From contig JADJNA010000057.1 in assembly GCA_016709305.1 (NCBI GenBank), positions 1 to 35,777 of the forward strand: 35,777 nucleotides of DNA, given 5' to 3'. Under the pieces are notes generated by a model. The model made no database searches. It saw only the letters and a program-made list of their open reading frames with translations, and was not told where the DNA came from. Each line of letters begins with the position of its first letter. Position 1 is the stretch's first letter. Made by a program: the position numbers and the translations under genes. The stretch is from Candidatus Villigracilis saccharophilus (GTDB taxonomy: Bacteria > Chloroflexota > Anaerolineae > Anaerolineales > Villigracilaceae). Shown one piece after another: positions 24,560 to 32,216 of the stretch.

Positions 24560-25954
24560 ATGAATGAATTTCAAACTTTCCTCGAGAAATATCCATCGTA
24601 CACAAAAACCGAATCTGTAGATGCGCTCCGCAAAAAGGATTATGCGCGGCTTGACCGCGGTGAGCATGTCTATCTTGATTACACCGGGGGCGGCATCTAT
24701 GCTGAATCGCAGATCGAAAAACATCATCAACTCCTGCAAGAGCATGTTTTCGGAAATCCGCATTCAACCAATCCAACCTCACAAGCCGCCACATGCCTCG
24801 TTGAAGGCGCGCGCGAATACATCCTGAAATTTTTCAACGCTGACCCGAATGAATATCTTGCCATCTTCACGTCCAATGCTAGCGGCGCCTTAAAACTGAT
24901 CGGCGAGTCATATCCATTCTCAAACGGGCGTTATCTTTTAACATTTGACAATCATAACTCCGTGAACGGGATTCGGGAGTTTGCCCACGCAAGAGGCGCG
25001 GACGTGACTTACATCCCGGTCATGCTCCCGGACATGCGGGTTGACGCTTCGCAGCTTAACTTGGAACTGTCCCAGCCTTCGAAGAGCGGACACAACCTTT
25101 TTGCATATCCCGCACAATCGAACTTCTCCTCGGTCAAACATCCGCTGGAGTGGATCGAACAAGCGCATGCGCACGGCTGGGATGTTTTGCTCGACGCGGC
25201 AGCCTATGTCCCGACCAACAAACTCGATCTCGGCCAGACCAAGCCAGATTTCGTTGCCATCTCTTTCTATAAAATATTCGGTTACCCAACCGGGCTCGGC
25301 GCATTGATCGCGCGCAAATCCGCCCTGGAAAAATTACATCGTCCCTGGTTCGCGGGCGGGACGATCACCGTCGCGTCGGTACAGGGTGACAAATACTATC
25401 TCGCCGACGGTGCCGCCGCTTTTGAAGACGGCACGCTCGATTACCTCAATATCCCCGCCATTGAGATCGGTTTGAAACATATTGAATCCATCGGCTATGA
25501 TGTCATCAACGAACGCGTCAAAACATTAACCGGCTGGCTGCTCGATAACCTGACCCGCATGAAACACAGCACAGGCGAGCCGCTGGTGCGCGTGTTTGGA
25601 CCCGCCAAAAGCGCCGATGACCGCGGCGGCGCAGTGACAGTCAATTTCTATGACAAGAACGGTATCGCATTCGATCATCGTTTCATCGAGAGTGAAGCCA
25701 ATAAACTTAATATCTCGCTCCGCACCGGCTGTTTCTGCAACCCCGGCGCCGGCGAAGTTGCGCTCGGCATTTCCCGTGTGGAATTGGATGTGTGCTTCAC
25801 GCGTCCCGACCACAAAGACGTCATGTCCATTGACGAGTTTCGTAAATGTATTGACGGTAAATCCAGCGGCGCGGTGAGGATCTCTGTGGGCATGGTCACG
25901 AACTTCAACGATGTGCAGGCGTTCCTGTCATTTGCGAGAGGGCTGTTGGCATAG
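24560..25954 (+). CDS. Class V aminotransferase, molybdenum-cofactor-sulfurase-like
   Basis: 464-residue PLP enzyme resembling the N-terminal cysteine-desulfurase domain of MOCOS/ABA3. Diagnostic blocks: VYLDYTGGGIYAESQI, HVFGNPHSTNPTS, FTSNASGALKLIGE, LLDAAAYVPTN, the PLP Lys in SFYKIFGYPTGLGAL, and RTGCFCNPGAG with the likely persulfide-carrying Cys. The family mobilises sulfur from cysteine to Moco or another acceptor. The C-terminal MOSC domain of true MOCOS is absent and no MOSC gene is next to it, so the acceptor is unknown. Full length for a stand-alone domain. A GAGG lies 9-12 nt before ATG 24560; ATG 24564 is out of frame. Confidence 0.88.
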   Translation: MNEFQTFLEKYPSYTKTESVDALRKKDYARLDRGEHVYLDYTGGGIYAESQIEKHHQLLQEHVFGNPHSTNPTSQAATCLVEGAREYILKFFNADPNEYLAIFTSNASGALKLIGESYPFSNGRYLLTFDNHNSVNGIREFAHARGADVTYIPVMLPDMRVDASQLNLELSQPSKSGHNLFAYPAQSNFSSVKHPLEWIEQAHAHGWDVLLDAAAYVPTNKLDLGQTKPDFVAISFYKIFGYPTGLGALIARKSALEKLHRPWFAGGTITVASVQGDKYYLADGAAAFEDGTLDYLNIPAIEIGLKHIESIGYDVINERVKTLTGWLLDNLTRMKHSTGEPLVRVFGPAKSADDRGGAVTVNFYDKNGIAFDHRFIESEANKLNISLRTGCFCNPGAGEVALGISRVELDVCFTRPDHKDVMSIDEFRKCIDGKSSGAVRISVGMVTNFNDVQAFLSFARGLLA

Positions 25955-26055
25955 TGCGCGTCATCCTGTGGGAGAGCCTTTGCGACCGAATGTTCTCTAC
26001 CATGTTATGCACGGGATTATTCGCCAATATTTAGAGTTACTTAAGGAGAATCAAA

Positions 26056-26554
26056 ATGAACCTCCAAGACATCCATCTCATTTACAACTACAACTACTGG
26101 GCTACTGGAAAAATTCTTGAAGCCAGCAATAAGGTGACGGAAAAACAGTTCCTCGCACCTGCGTCATTTCCATTCGGCGGCTTGCGCGGGACGCTTGTCC
26201 ACATTCTTGATGCCGAATTTGGCTGGCGCGGATTATTTGAAAATAAATCCTTTAATGCAGATTTGAAACCAGACGATTTCGCAACAGTAAAATCTGTAGA
26301 AGAACGCGTGGCGTGAAGAAGAGAAAGCCATGCGAGCCTACCTTGCCAATTTAAGAGATGATGATATGGAAAGCCACTTGCGCTACACCACAGACACGGG
26401 CATCGAACGCGACCGCATCTTATGGCAGTGCCTGTATCATGTTGTCAATCATGGCACACAACATCGCAGTGAAGCCGCAGCCTTGCTCACAGATTTCGGT
26501 AGTTCCCCCGGTGATCTTGATTTCACTGTCTTTTTAAACGAGTTCAAAAAATGA
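26056..26554 (+). CDS. DinB-family protein (one-base frameshift)
   Basis: Four-helix-bundle putative metalloenzyme, about 165 residues after repair. The first part (26056-26316) has YNYNYWATGKILEA and GGLRGTLVHILDAEFGW with the first His; the second (about 26310-26554) has CLYHVVNHGTQHRSEAAALL with the other His ligands, as in DinB/YfiT-type proteins. Removing one G near 26308 joins them as VEERWREEEKAMRAYL. The region does not involve a long homopolymer (CGCG context). AAGGAG is 7 nt before the ATG and the stop overlaps the next start (ATGA). Substrate is unknown; some relatives are thiol transferases. Confidence 0.85.
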
Positions 26555-26748
26555 ACGGACAAGCCCGTTCCGTCATAAAACCTGGTATTACCGTATTGAT
26601 CGTTTTGAAGCAGGATCAACGGACTGGTAAATTAACAAAAGGCATCGTAAAAGATATTCTGACCAAATCGCCAAATCATCCGCACGGAATCAAAGTCCGT
26701 TTGATGGATGGGCAGGTGGGGCGTGTGAAGGAAATTGTGGAAGAATAA
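26551..26748 (+). CDS. ywbE: YwbE-family small protein
   Basis: 65-residue protein matching the YwbE family closely: N-terminal MNGQ, IKPGITVLIVLKQDQRTGKL, TKGIVKDILTKSPNHPHGIK and VRLMDGQVGRVKEI. It is a small KOW-like beta protein of unknown function. Start overlaps the DinB stop by 4 nt (ATGA), so translation is coupled. Complete, with a terminator directly after it. Confidence 0.93.
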   Translation: MNGQARSVIKPGITVLIVLKQDQRTGKLTKGIVKDILTKSPNHPHGIKVRLMDGQVGRVKEIVEE

Positions 26749-26751
26749 GGT

Positions 26752-26781
26752 AAGAGGCTATGAGTAAAATCATAGCCTCTT
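26752..26781. terminator. Terminator between ywbE and the convergent flavoprotein gene
   Basis: Twelve-bp perfect stem AAGAGGCTATGA / TCATAGCCTCTT (26752-26763, 26770-26781), loop GTAAAA; TT follows on the plus strand. Position 3 nt after the ywbE stop and 36 nt from the convergent stop suggests it serves both. Confidence 0.75.
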
Positions 26782-26817
26782 TTATGTAAGGGTAGATCGT
26801 TTCGTCTCGCAACGAGA

Positions 26818-28044
26818 TTAGCTTGACGCGATATGTGACGCGATGTAGGCCGAATCTTCTCCTACACCCACCAGCAAACCAGATTTATATTTAGACAGCC
26901 AGGGCATCCCAACAAAATATAAGCCCGGATAATTCGTCACGCCGCGCTGTTGAATTGGATATCCATCAGCGTCGGTGACCGGCAGTTTTATGAGCGAAAA
27001 ATCAAATGTGTAGCCCTGCGCCCAAAGGATGGTATTGATGCCTGCGGACGCCAAGTCGAGTTCACGAATGTTCTCGACGGCGTACCCATCCCGCAGGTCA
27101 GGCAGTGATTCGGCGGGCAGGTCGATTCCGTTTTTAGCGATGAAATCATCAATTATTTTTACAACATCCGCTTCGAATTTATCCACTTTCGCGAGGCTTT
27201 CATGCAGGTCGCCTGCCAGCATTACTGTTTCATTTTCTCCGCTGGTGATTCGACCCATCAGCTGCACGCCATCGCGCACAAATTGATGAAGATTGATCGT
27301 GTGCCCGCCATCCTTGCCTGAGAGATGCGGATTGCCAGAAAACTTGGCTTTAGGTGTGGGAAGTTTATCTACAGTGCGGTCAAAAAAGCCCGCTTGTTTA
27401 AGCCAGTCAAATACATCCCTGCCGCGATAACGACGCGGCGCCCGGCCTGCGCTGCCAACGCACAAATATACTTTGCGCCCGCTTTCGTATAATTCTTCGG
27501 TGATCTGGCAGCCCGACTGTGCCGAGCCGACCACAAGTACCGCACCATCAGGCAATGACTGTGGATTGCGGTATGCGCTTGAATGAAGCTGTGTGATCCT
27601 TGATGATAGATTTTCGGCAAACGCAGGTTTCTTTGGCCCTTGAAATAAGCCTGTTGCCACGACCACATGATCTGCCAGCCAAACACCACGATCTGTTGTG
27701 ACCTGATATTTACCGCTGTCTGCCACATGCTCAACTGCCGTAACTCGCACCCCATACTGAACAGGCAGGTCAAATCTTTTCACATAATCCTCGAAATAGG
27801 CGACGATCTCGCCGCGCGGAAGAAATCCATCCGGATCATCTCCCTGATATTCTGCGCCGGGCATTTGCAATGTCCAGTTGGGTGTGAGCAGCGAGAATGA
27901 ATCCCAGCGGCTGTTGCGCCAGGCATTCCCAGCCTGAGCGGCCTGTTCAAAGACAACATGTTCGACCTGCTGCTGTTGAAGATAATAACTGGTTGCAAGT
28001 CCCGCCTGGCCGCCGCCGATAATGATCGTATTTAAATGCTGCAT
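26818..28044 (-). CDS. FAD/NAD(P)-binding flavin monooxygenase-like protein
   Basis: 408-residue two-dinucleotide-domain flavoprotein. FAD site IIIGGGQAGLATSYYLQ (about 7-23), RNSRWDSFSLLTPN (typical of flavin-containing monooxygenases of the CzcO type), ATG motif DHVVVATGLF, NAD(P)H site VLVVGSAQSGCQI (about 163-175, with GSAQSG), and the C-terminal TILWAQGYTFDFSLI and GLYFVGMPW. The start at 28044 is chosen over an ATG at 28071 because GAGGAG lies 7-12 nt upstream and the FAD motif then begins immediately. The classical FMO FxGxxxH box is not seen, so it may be a Baeyer-Villiger-like or disulfide-type oxidoreductase. Divergent from the MFS gene. Confidence 0.88.
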   Translation of the reverse strand: MQHLNTIIIGGGQAGLATSYYLQQQQVEHVVFEQAAQAGNAWRNSRWDSFSLLTPNWTLQMPGAEYQGDDPDGFLPRGEIVAYFEDYVKRFDLPVQYGVRVTAVEHVADSGKYQVTTDRGVWLADHVVVATGLFQGPKKPAFAENLSSRITQLHSSAYRNPQSLPDGAVLVVGSAQSGCQITEELYESGRKVYLCVGSAGRAPRRYRGRDVFDWLKQAGFFDRTVDKLPTPKAKFSGNPHLSGKDGGHTINLHQFVRDGVQLMGRITSGENETVMLAGDLHESLAKVDKFEADVVKIIDDFIAKNGIDLPAESLPDLRDGYAVENIRELDLASAGINTILWAQGYTFDFSLIKLPVTDADGYPIQQRGVTNYPGLYFVGMPWLSKYKSGLLVGVGEDSAYIASHIASS

Positions 28045-28094
28045 TTTTCTCTCCTCAACACAATAACGCATCAGTAAATGAACACAACGGATTT

Positions 28095-28123
28095 ATTATA
28101 GGACAATTTAAGTCCAAATACAA
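28095..28123 (-). promoter_or_regulatory. Promoter of the flavoprotein gene
   Basis: On the minus strand TTGTAT (28123-28118), 17-bp spacer, TATAAT (28100-28095). The 5' UTR of about 45 nt contains the GAGGAG site. Confidence 0.55.
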
Positions 28124-28191
28124 TCACGATCAGAAAGGTGGGGAAAAATAAAATTCTTCGACTGAGTTGGACGGACAATTTTATTATCGCG

Positions 28192-28200
28192 TGCTATACT
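28192..28200 (+). promoter_or_regulatory. Extended -10 promoter of the MFS gene
   Basis: TGC-TATACT, predicted +1 near 28207, four bases before ATG 28211; the leader is too short for a Shine-Dalgarno. A 9-bp direct repeat GGACAATTT occurs at 28101 and 28173 in this divergent region. Confidence 0.55.
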
Positions 28201-28210
28201 CGCGCCTGTT

Positions 28211-29467
28211 ATGAATGTACTGCGCTCATTGAAGCATCGTCCGTTCGCGTTGTTGTGGTCGGGGCAGACCATCTCACGGCTTGGCGACAGCCTGTATCGC
28301 ATCGCGCTGGCGTGGTGGGTGCTTGAAAAGACCGGCTCAGCCGTTGCGATGGGAACTGTACTGGTGCTTTCACAGATCCCCTTGTTGATCTTCGTGCTGA
28401 TCGGCGGCGTGGTCGTGGACCGCTTTCCGCGTATCCGCATCATGTTCATCTCAGATGTATTAAGCGGACTGGTTATCACCTTCGTCGCAGTTTTTTCATG
28501 GCTGGATATTTTGGAGCTATGGCATATTTATGCGGCCAGCATCATCTTCGGATTCGTGGAGGCGTTTTTCTTTCCCGCGTATCAGGCCGTCATCCCGCAG
28601 CTGACCCCCAAAGACATGCTGACCAGCGCCAACTCGCTTAATGGACTCAGCCAGCGCATGACTGGTATCATCGGGCCCGCGATTGGCGCGGCGCTGGTTG
28701 CTTCAGGCGGCACCAGCCTGACTTTTGGGCTGGATGCGCTTTCATTTTTTATTTCCGCCCTTTTTGTTTTCCCGCTTTTACGAGGCAATGCACTTGAAAC
28801 TCAAAGTGCGCAGTCTGCTGATGAAACACTGCGCAGGTCAAAATCCGTACGGGAAACGCTCAAACAGGGCATGGATGATATTCGCCAGGGATTTACTGTC
28901 ATCATGGCGATCCCGTGGATCTGGATCACGATCCTGATCTATGGTTTCGTGAACATGTCCGAGGCCAGTCCGCGTGCCGTGGCCATGCCTTTCTTCATCA
29001 AGAACGATCTTGGCGCGGATGTCAGCCTACTGGGGATATTCGGCACCGTATTCTCGATCGGGTTTGTGATCGGAGCGATCGTGCTCGGACAGTTCAAACG
29101 TCTGCGCAAACGAGGACTGATGGCATATGCGACCACATTGACCCAGGGCATCCTGCTATTATTCTTTGCATTTAAATTCCCCACCCCTGTCTTGATCGGG
29201 AGCATGTTCATTTACGGATTTTCATTCTCGGTCTTCGGCATGATCTGGAATAACACCCTGCAGGAAATGGTTCCACATGAAATGCTGGGACGCGTGTACT
29301 CGATCGACGCCCTCGGTTCATTCGTGTTAATGCCGATCGGGTTTGCCATTGCAGGCTGGGCGACCGACTTGATCGGCGCGCCGATGGTATTCCTTATCGG
29401 CGGTTCCGCAACTATCCTGCTTGCCCTGCTGGGATTGTCTCATCCCGCAATCCGAAATCTTGACTAA
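28211..29467 (+). CDS. MFS exporter (DHA3/EntS-like, MFS_3)
   Basis: 418-residue major-facilitator protein with about 12 hydrophobic segments. N-terminal FALLWSGQTISRLGDSLYRIALAWWVLEKTGS is typical of the MFS_3 group (EntS, MefA-like). The loop-2/3 motif reads GGVVVDRFPRIRIM (motif A, with D and R), and QRMTGIIGPAIGAALV is motif C, the antiporter signature. A long charged cytoplasmic loop (about 195-225) separates the two halves. It probably expels a drug, siderophore or macrolide-like compound by proton antiport; no specificity evidence. The neighbouring divergent flavin monooxygenase could modify the same compound. 14 bp separate it from the next lipoprotein gene. Confidence 0.9.
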   Translation: MNVLRSLKHRPFALLWSGQTISRLGDSLYRIALAWWVLEKTGSAVAMGTVLVLSQIPLLIFVLIGGVVVDRFPRIRIMFISDVLSGLVITFVAVFSWLDILELWHIYAASIIFGFVEAFFFPAYQAVIPQLTPKDMLTSANSLNGLSQRMTGIIGPAIGAALVASGGTSLTFGLDALSFFISALFVFPLLRGNALETQSAQSADETLRRSKSVRETLKQGMDDIRQGFTVIMAIPWIWITILIYGFVNMSEASPRAVAMPFFIKNDLGADVSLLGIFGTVFSIGFVIGAIVLGQFKRLRKRGLMAYATTLTQGILLLFFAFKFPTPVLIGSMFIYGFSFSVFGMIWNNTLQEMVPHEMLGRVYSIDALGSFVLMPIGFAIAGWATDLIGAPMVFLIGGSATILLALLGLSHPAIRNLD

Positions 29468-29481
29468 GCTGAGAGCTGAAT

Positions 29482-30093
29482 ATGAAAAAAAATTCCCTAC
29501 TATTGGTTGTAATATTTTTAATATCTGCCTGTGGCATGCGTGATGCCGTGACGCCAACAGCTGCACCGCCGCCCACATATGTTCGGCCAACAGCCAGGGT
29601 GCTTCCAATAGTCACACCAGTCTGTGTTTCCACTGATCCAACTCAGGCAGATATTGACAGCGCGCTCGGGTATACCGGCGATCTATTTAGCGAACCTGAA
29701 TGGCAGAGGATATATACCGTTTCAGACGGCAGTGTGGCTGTGACCTGGTCCAGCGACACGCTCGGTTCAGTGGCATATCTCGAAGTGTTGATCTTTCCGT
29801 GCGGATATGAAGAACCTGATCTGAATAATTTTTTTAGCAATGAGAATTGGGGGGTAATTTTCGAAAATTATGAAAGTTATGCGGTCGTGTCTGAATGTAT
29901 AACAAATACAGGCTTGAGGCTTTATCAATTCAAAGCGATGGAACAGGGATATGAATACGATATAAAGTACTGGGCAGAGAATGACAGCGACACGCGGGTT
30001 ATGGCAGTCATGATCGTTTTTCCTGTCGAGTCAAGTTCATTGATGGATGAGTATTCAGCCGATCTTTTTCCAGAGCTTACAAGTTGTAAATAG
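29482..30093 (+). CDS. Lipoprotein of unknown function with Pro/Thr-rich linker
   Basis: 203 residues. Signal peptide MKKNSLLLVVIFLISAC with lipobox ISAC (Cys17), then a Thr/Pro-rich linker (TPTAAPPPTYVRPTARVLP) and a soluble domain of about 150 residues with four Cys (TPVCVS, FPCGYE, SECITN, TSCK) that may form two disulfides. The pattern EWQRIYTVSDGSVAVTW is beta-like. No family recognised. GAG-AGCTGAAT precedes the ATG. The short gap after the MFS gene suggests they share an mRNA. Confidence 0.8.
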   Translation: MKKNSLLLVVIFLISACGMRDAVTPTAAPPPTYVRPTARVLPIVTPVCVSTDPTQADIDSALGYTGDLFSEPEWQRIYTVSDGSVAVTWSSDTLGSVAYLEVLIFPCGYEEPDLNNFFSNENWGVIFENYESYAVVSECITNTGLRLYQFKAMEQGYEYDIKYWAENDSDTRVMAVMIVFPVESSSLMDEYSADLFPELTSCK

Positions 30094-30100
30094 CCAATAA

Positions 30101-30129
30101 GTGGCAGTCACTTTAAAAGTGACTGCCAC
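30101..30129. repeat. Intergenic palindrome GTGGCAGTCAC / GTGACTGCCAC
   Basis: 11-bp perfect stem (30101-30111, 30119-30129), extendable through TTT/AAA, 7 nt after a stop. It is followed by CTTAATTT, a weak U-tract, so it may terminate the lipoprotein transcript. It is also like the other palindromes placed in gene gaps here. Confidence 0.6.
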
Positions 30130-30149
30130 CTTAATTTAAGGAAACCAAA

Positions 30150-32216
30150 ATGCCTTCTCGATATGACATTCTATTTCGACCCATCAAGATCGGTCCCGTT
30201 ACCGCGCCGAACCGCTTTTATCAAGTGCCGCATTGCAATGGGTTTGGCTGGCGTATGCCCAAGGGACTGGCCGCCATGCGCGGCATGAAAGCGGAGGGGG
30301 GCTGGGGCGTGGTCTGCACCGAAGAAACCGAGATCCACCATACCAGCGATCTCTCCCCCTTTTTTGAGGGACACATCTGGAACGATGATGATATTCCATC
30401 GTTGCAGATGATGACCAATGCCGTTCATAAACATGGCGCGCTGGCTGGGATCGAGCTTTCCTACAACGGACGGGACGCCTCGAATTTATATTCACGCGCC
30501 GTACCCTTCGATCTGTTTTCACGCGGTCTGGTTGGCGGCAGCGGCTATGAACCCGGTCAATCACGCGCTGCAACAAAAGATGACCTCAAGCATATTCGCA
30601 AATGGCACCGCAATGCCGCGATCCGCGCCAAGAAGGCGGGCTTTGATATTATCTACTGCTACGCCGCGCATAATTTGACTCTCGCCTTCCATCTTATGTC
30701 CAAAGACAATGACCGCGCCGATGAGTACGGCGGTTCTCTCGAAAACCGCACCAGATTTTTGCGTGAGCTAATTGAAGATACAAAGGAAGCAGTCGGCGAT
30801 ACCTGCGCCGTGGCAGTCCGCTTTGCTGTGGATGAACTGCTTGGCGCGGATGGCATGAAATTCGATGGCGAAGCGCACGACATCGTTGCGATGCTTGCGG
30901 AACTTCCTGACTTGTGGGATGTGAATGTCAGCCCGTGGAAAAACGACTCGACCACCTCCCGTTTTGAAAAAGAAGGCAATCAGGAAAAATATATCTCCTT
31001 TGTAAAAAAGTTAACGACAAAACCTGTTGTGGGAGTTGGGCGTTACACCTCCCCTGACTCAATGGCCTCAGCTATCGAGCGCGGCATCATGGATATGATC
31101 GGCGCGGCGCGGCCCAGCATTGCAGACCCGTTCCTGCCCAATAAAATAAAAGCAGGCCGTCACGAAGACATTCGCGAGTGTATCGGCTGTAATATTTGTG
31201 TTACCGGCGATACTCGTTTTGTTCCAATCCGCTGTACGCAAAACCCAACCATGGGCGAAGAATGGCGGCGTAACTGGCATCCAGAGATGATCGCTCCGAA
31301 AAAATCGGAGGATGAAATTCTGATCGTTGGCGCGGGGCCTGCCGGGCTTGAAGCCGCGCGCGCGCTTGGTCAGCGCGGATACCATGTTGTACTTACGGAC
31401 GCCAAACGCGAGGCGGGCGGGCGGGTTGCGTTGGAGTCCGCGCTTCCAAATCTCAACGAATGGCGGCGCGTCATTGATTGGCGTCTGACACAGATTCAAA
31501 AGATCCCGAACATTTATTTTTATCCATCCAGCCCGATGACCGCCAAGGATATTCTCGAAGCCGGCGCGCCGCATGTCATTTTAGCCACTGGCGCAAAATG
31601 GCGGCGTGATGGCATGGGGCGTTATCTCTCGCGCCCCGTGCAGGGCAATGCAAAAATTTTCACCCCTGATGACTTTCTGGAATCGGGCGGCTTGCCGCCC
31701 GTGTTTCAGCAGCAAGCTGCTGAACTCCAGAAAATATTGATCTACGACGACGATCATTACTACATGGGCGGTGTCCTTGCGGAACTGCTCGCGCAGAACG
31801 GATACGAAGTGACTCTTGTGACTCCCGCCCCATCCATTTCTTATTGGACTCAATTCACCCTTGAACAGGATCGCATCCTCAAGCGATTGCACAAGCTGAA
31901 TGTGACTCTTCTTGCGGATCATTTCATCGCATCCCACACCCCGACAACTGCCACAGTCACGAATGTCATCACCTCCACTGAGTCGACTCTTGCCTGCGAT
32001 GCCATCGTTATGGTCACAGACCGAATTCCCAACGACGCTCTGTATCACGAACTCAAACCCGCGCTTGTAGAAGGAAAATTAAAATCACTTCGCATCATCG
32101 GTGACGCCGAAGCGCCCAACATCATCGCACAAGCCATATTCAGCGGTCACCTCGCTGCGCGCGAATTTGACGAACTGATCGACCCTGATGTAACTCCATT
32201 CAAGGTCGAACGGTAA
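30150..32216 (+). CDS. Trimethylamine-dehydrogenase-like FMN/4Fe-4S/ADP flavoprotein (OYE family)
   Basis: 688 residues in the TMADH/2,4-dienoyl-CoA-reductase architecture: N-terminal TIM barrel with FMN, 4Fe-4S cluster, C-terminal ADP/NAD-like domain. Cys29 in FYQVPHCNGFGW sits where TMADH attaches FMN covalently. Cluster ligands C344, C347, C350 and C362 (CIGCNIC ... RCTQN). Catalytic-type Tyr171/His174 in YCYAAHNL. Other matches: DEYGGSLENRTRF, GVGRYT and ARPSIADPFLPNKI. The ADP domain begins ILIVGAGPAGLEAARAL (about 389). From memory TMADH binds trimethylamine with Tyr60, Trp264 and Trp355; here the first aligns to Glu (CTEETE) and the last is in a changed loop (VTGDTRF), so another amine or enoate substrate is likely. 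AAGGA is 7 nt upstream; the stop overlaps the next start (TAATG). Confidence 0.88.
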   Translation: MPSRYDILFRPIKIGPVTAPNRFYQVPHCNGFGWRMPKGLAAMRGMKAEGGWGVVCTEETEIHHTSDLSPFFEGHIWNDDDIPSLQMMTNAVHKHGALAGIELSYNGRDASNLYSRAVPFDLFSRGLVGGSGYEPGQSRAATKDDLKHIRKWHRNAAIRAKKAGFDIIYCYAAHNLTLAFHLMSKDNDRADEYGGSLENRTRFLRELIEDTKEAVGDTCAVAVRFAVDELLGADGMKFDGEAHDIVAMLAELPDLWDVNVSPWKNDSTTSRFEKEGNQEKYISFVKKLTTKPVVGVGRYTSPDSMASAIERGIMDMIGAARPSIADPFLPNKIKAGRHEDIRECIGCNICVTGDTRFVPIRCTQNPTMGEEWRRNWHPEMIAPKKSEDEILIVGAGPAGLEAARALGQRGYHVVLTDAKREAGGRVALESALPNLNEWRRVIDWRLTQIQKIPNIYFYPSSPMTAKDILEAGAPHVILATGAKWRRDGMGRYLSRPVQGNAKIFTPDDFLESGGLPPVFQQQAAELQKILIYDDDHYYMGGVLAELLAQNGYEVTLVTPAPSISYWTQFTLEQDRILKRLHKLNVTLLADHFIASHTPTTATVTNVITSTESTLACDAIVMVTDRIPNDALYHELKPALVEGKLKSLRIIGDAEAPNIIAQAIFSGHLAAREFDELIDPDVTPFKVER

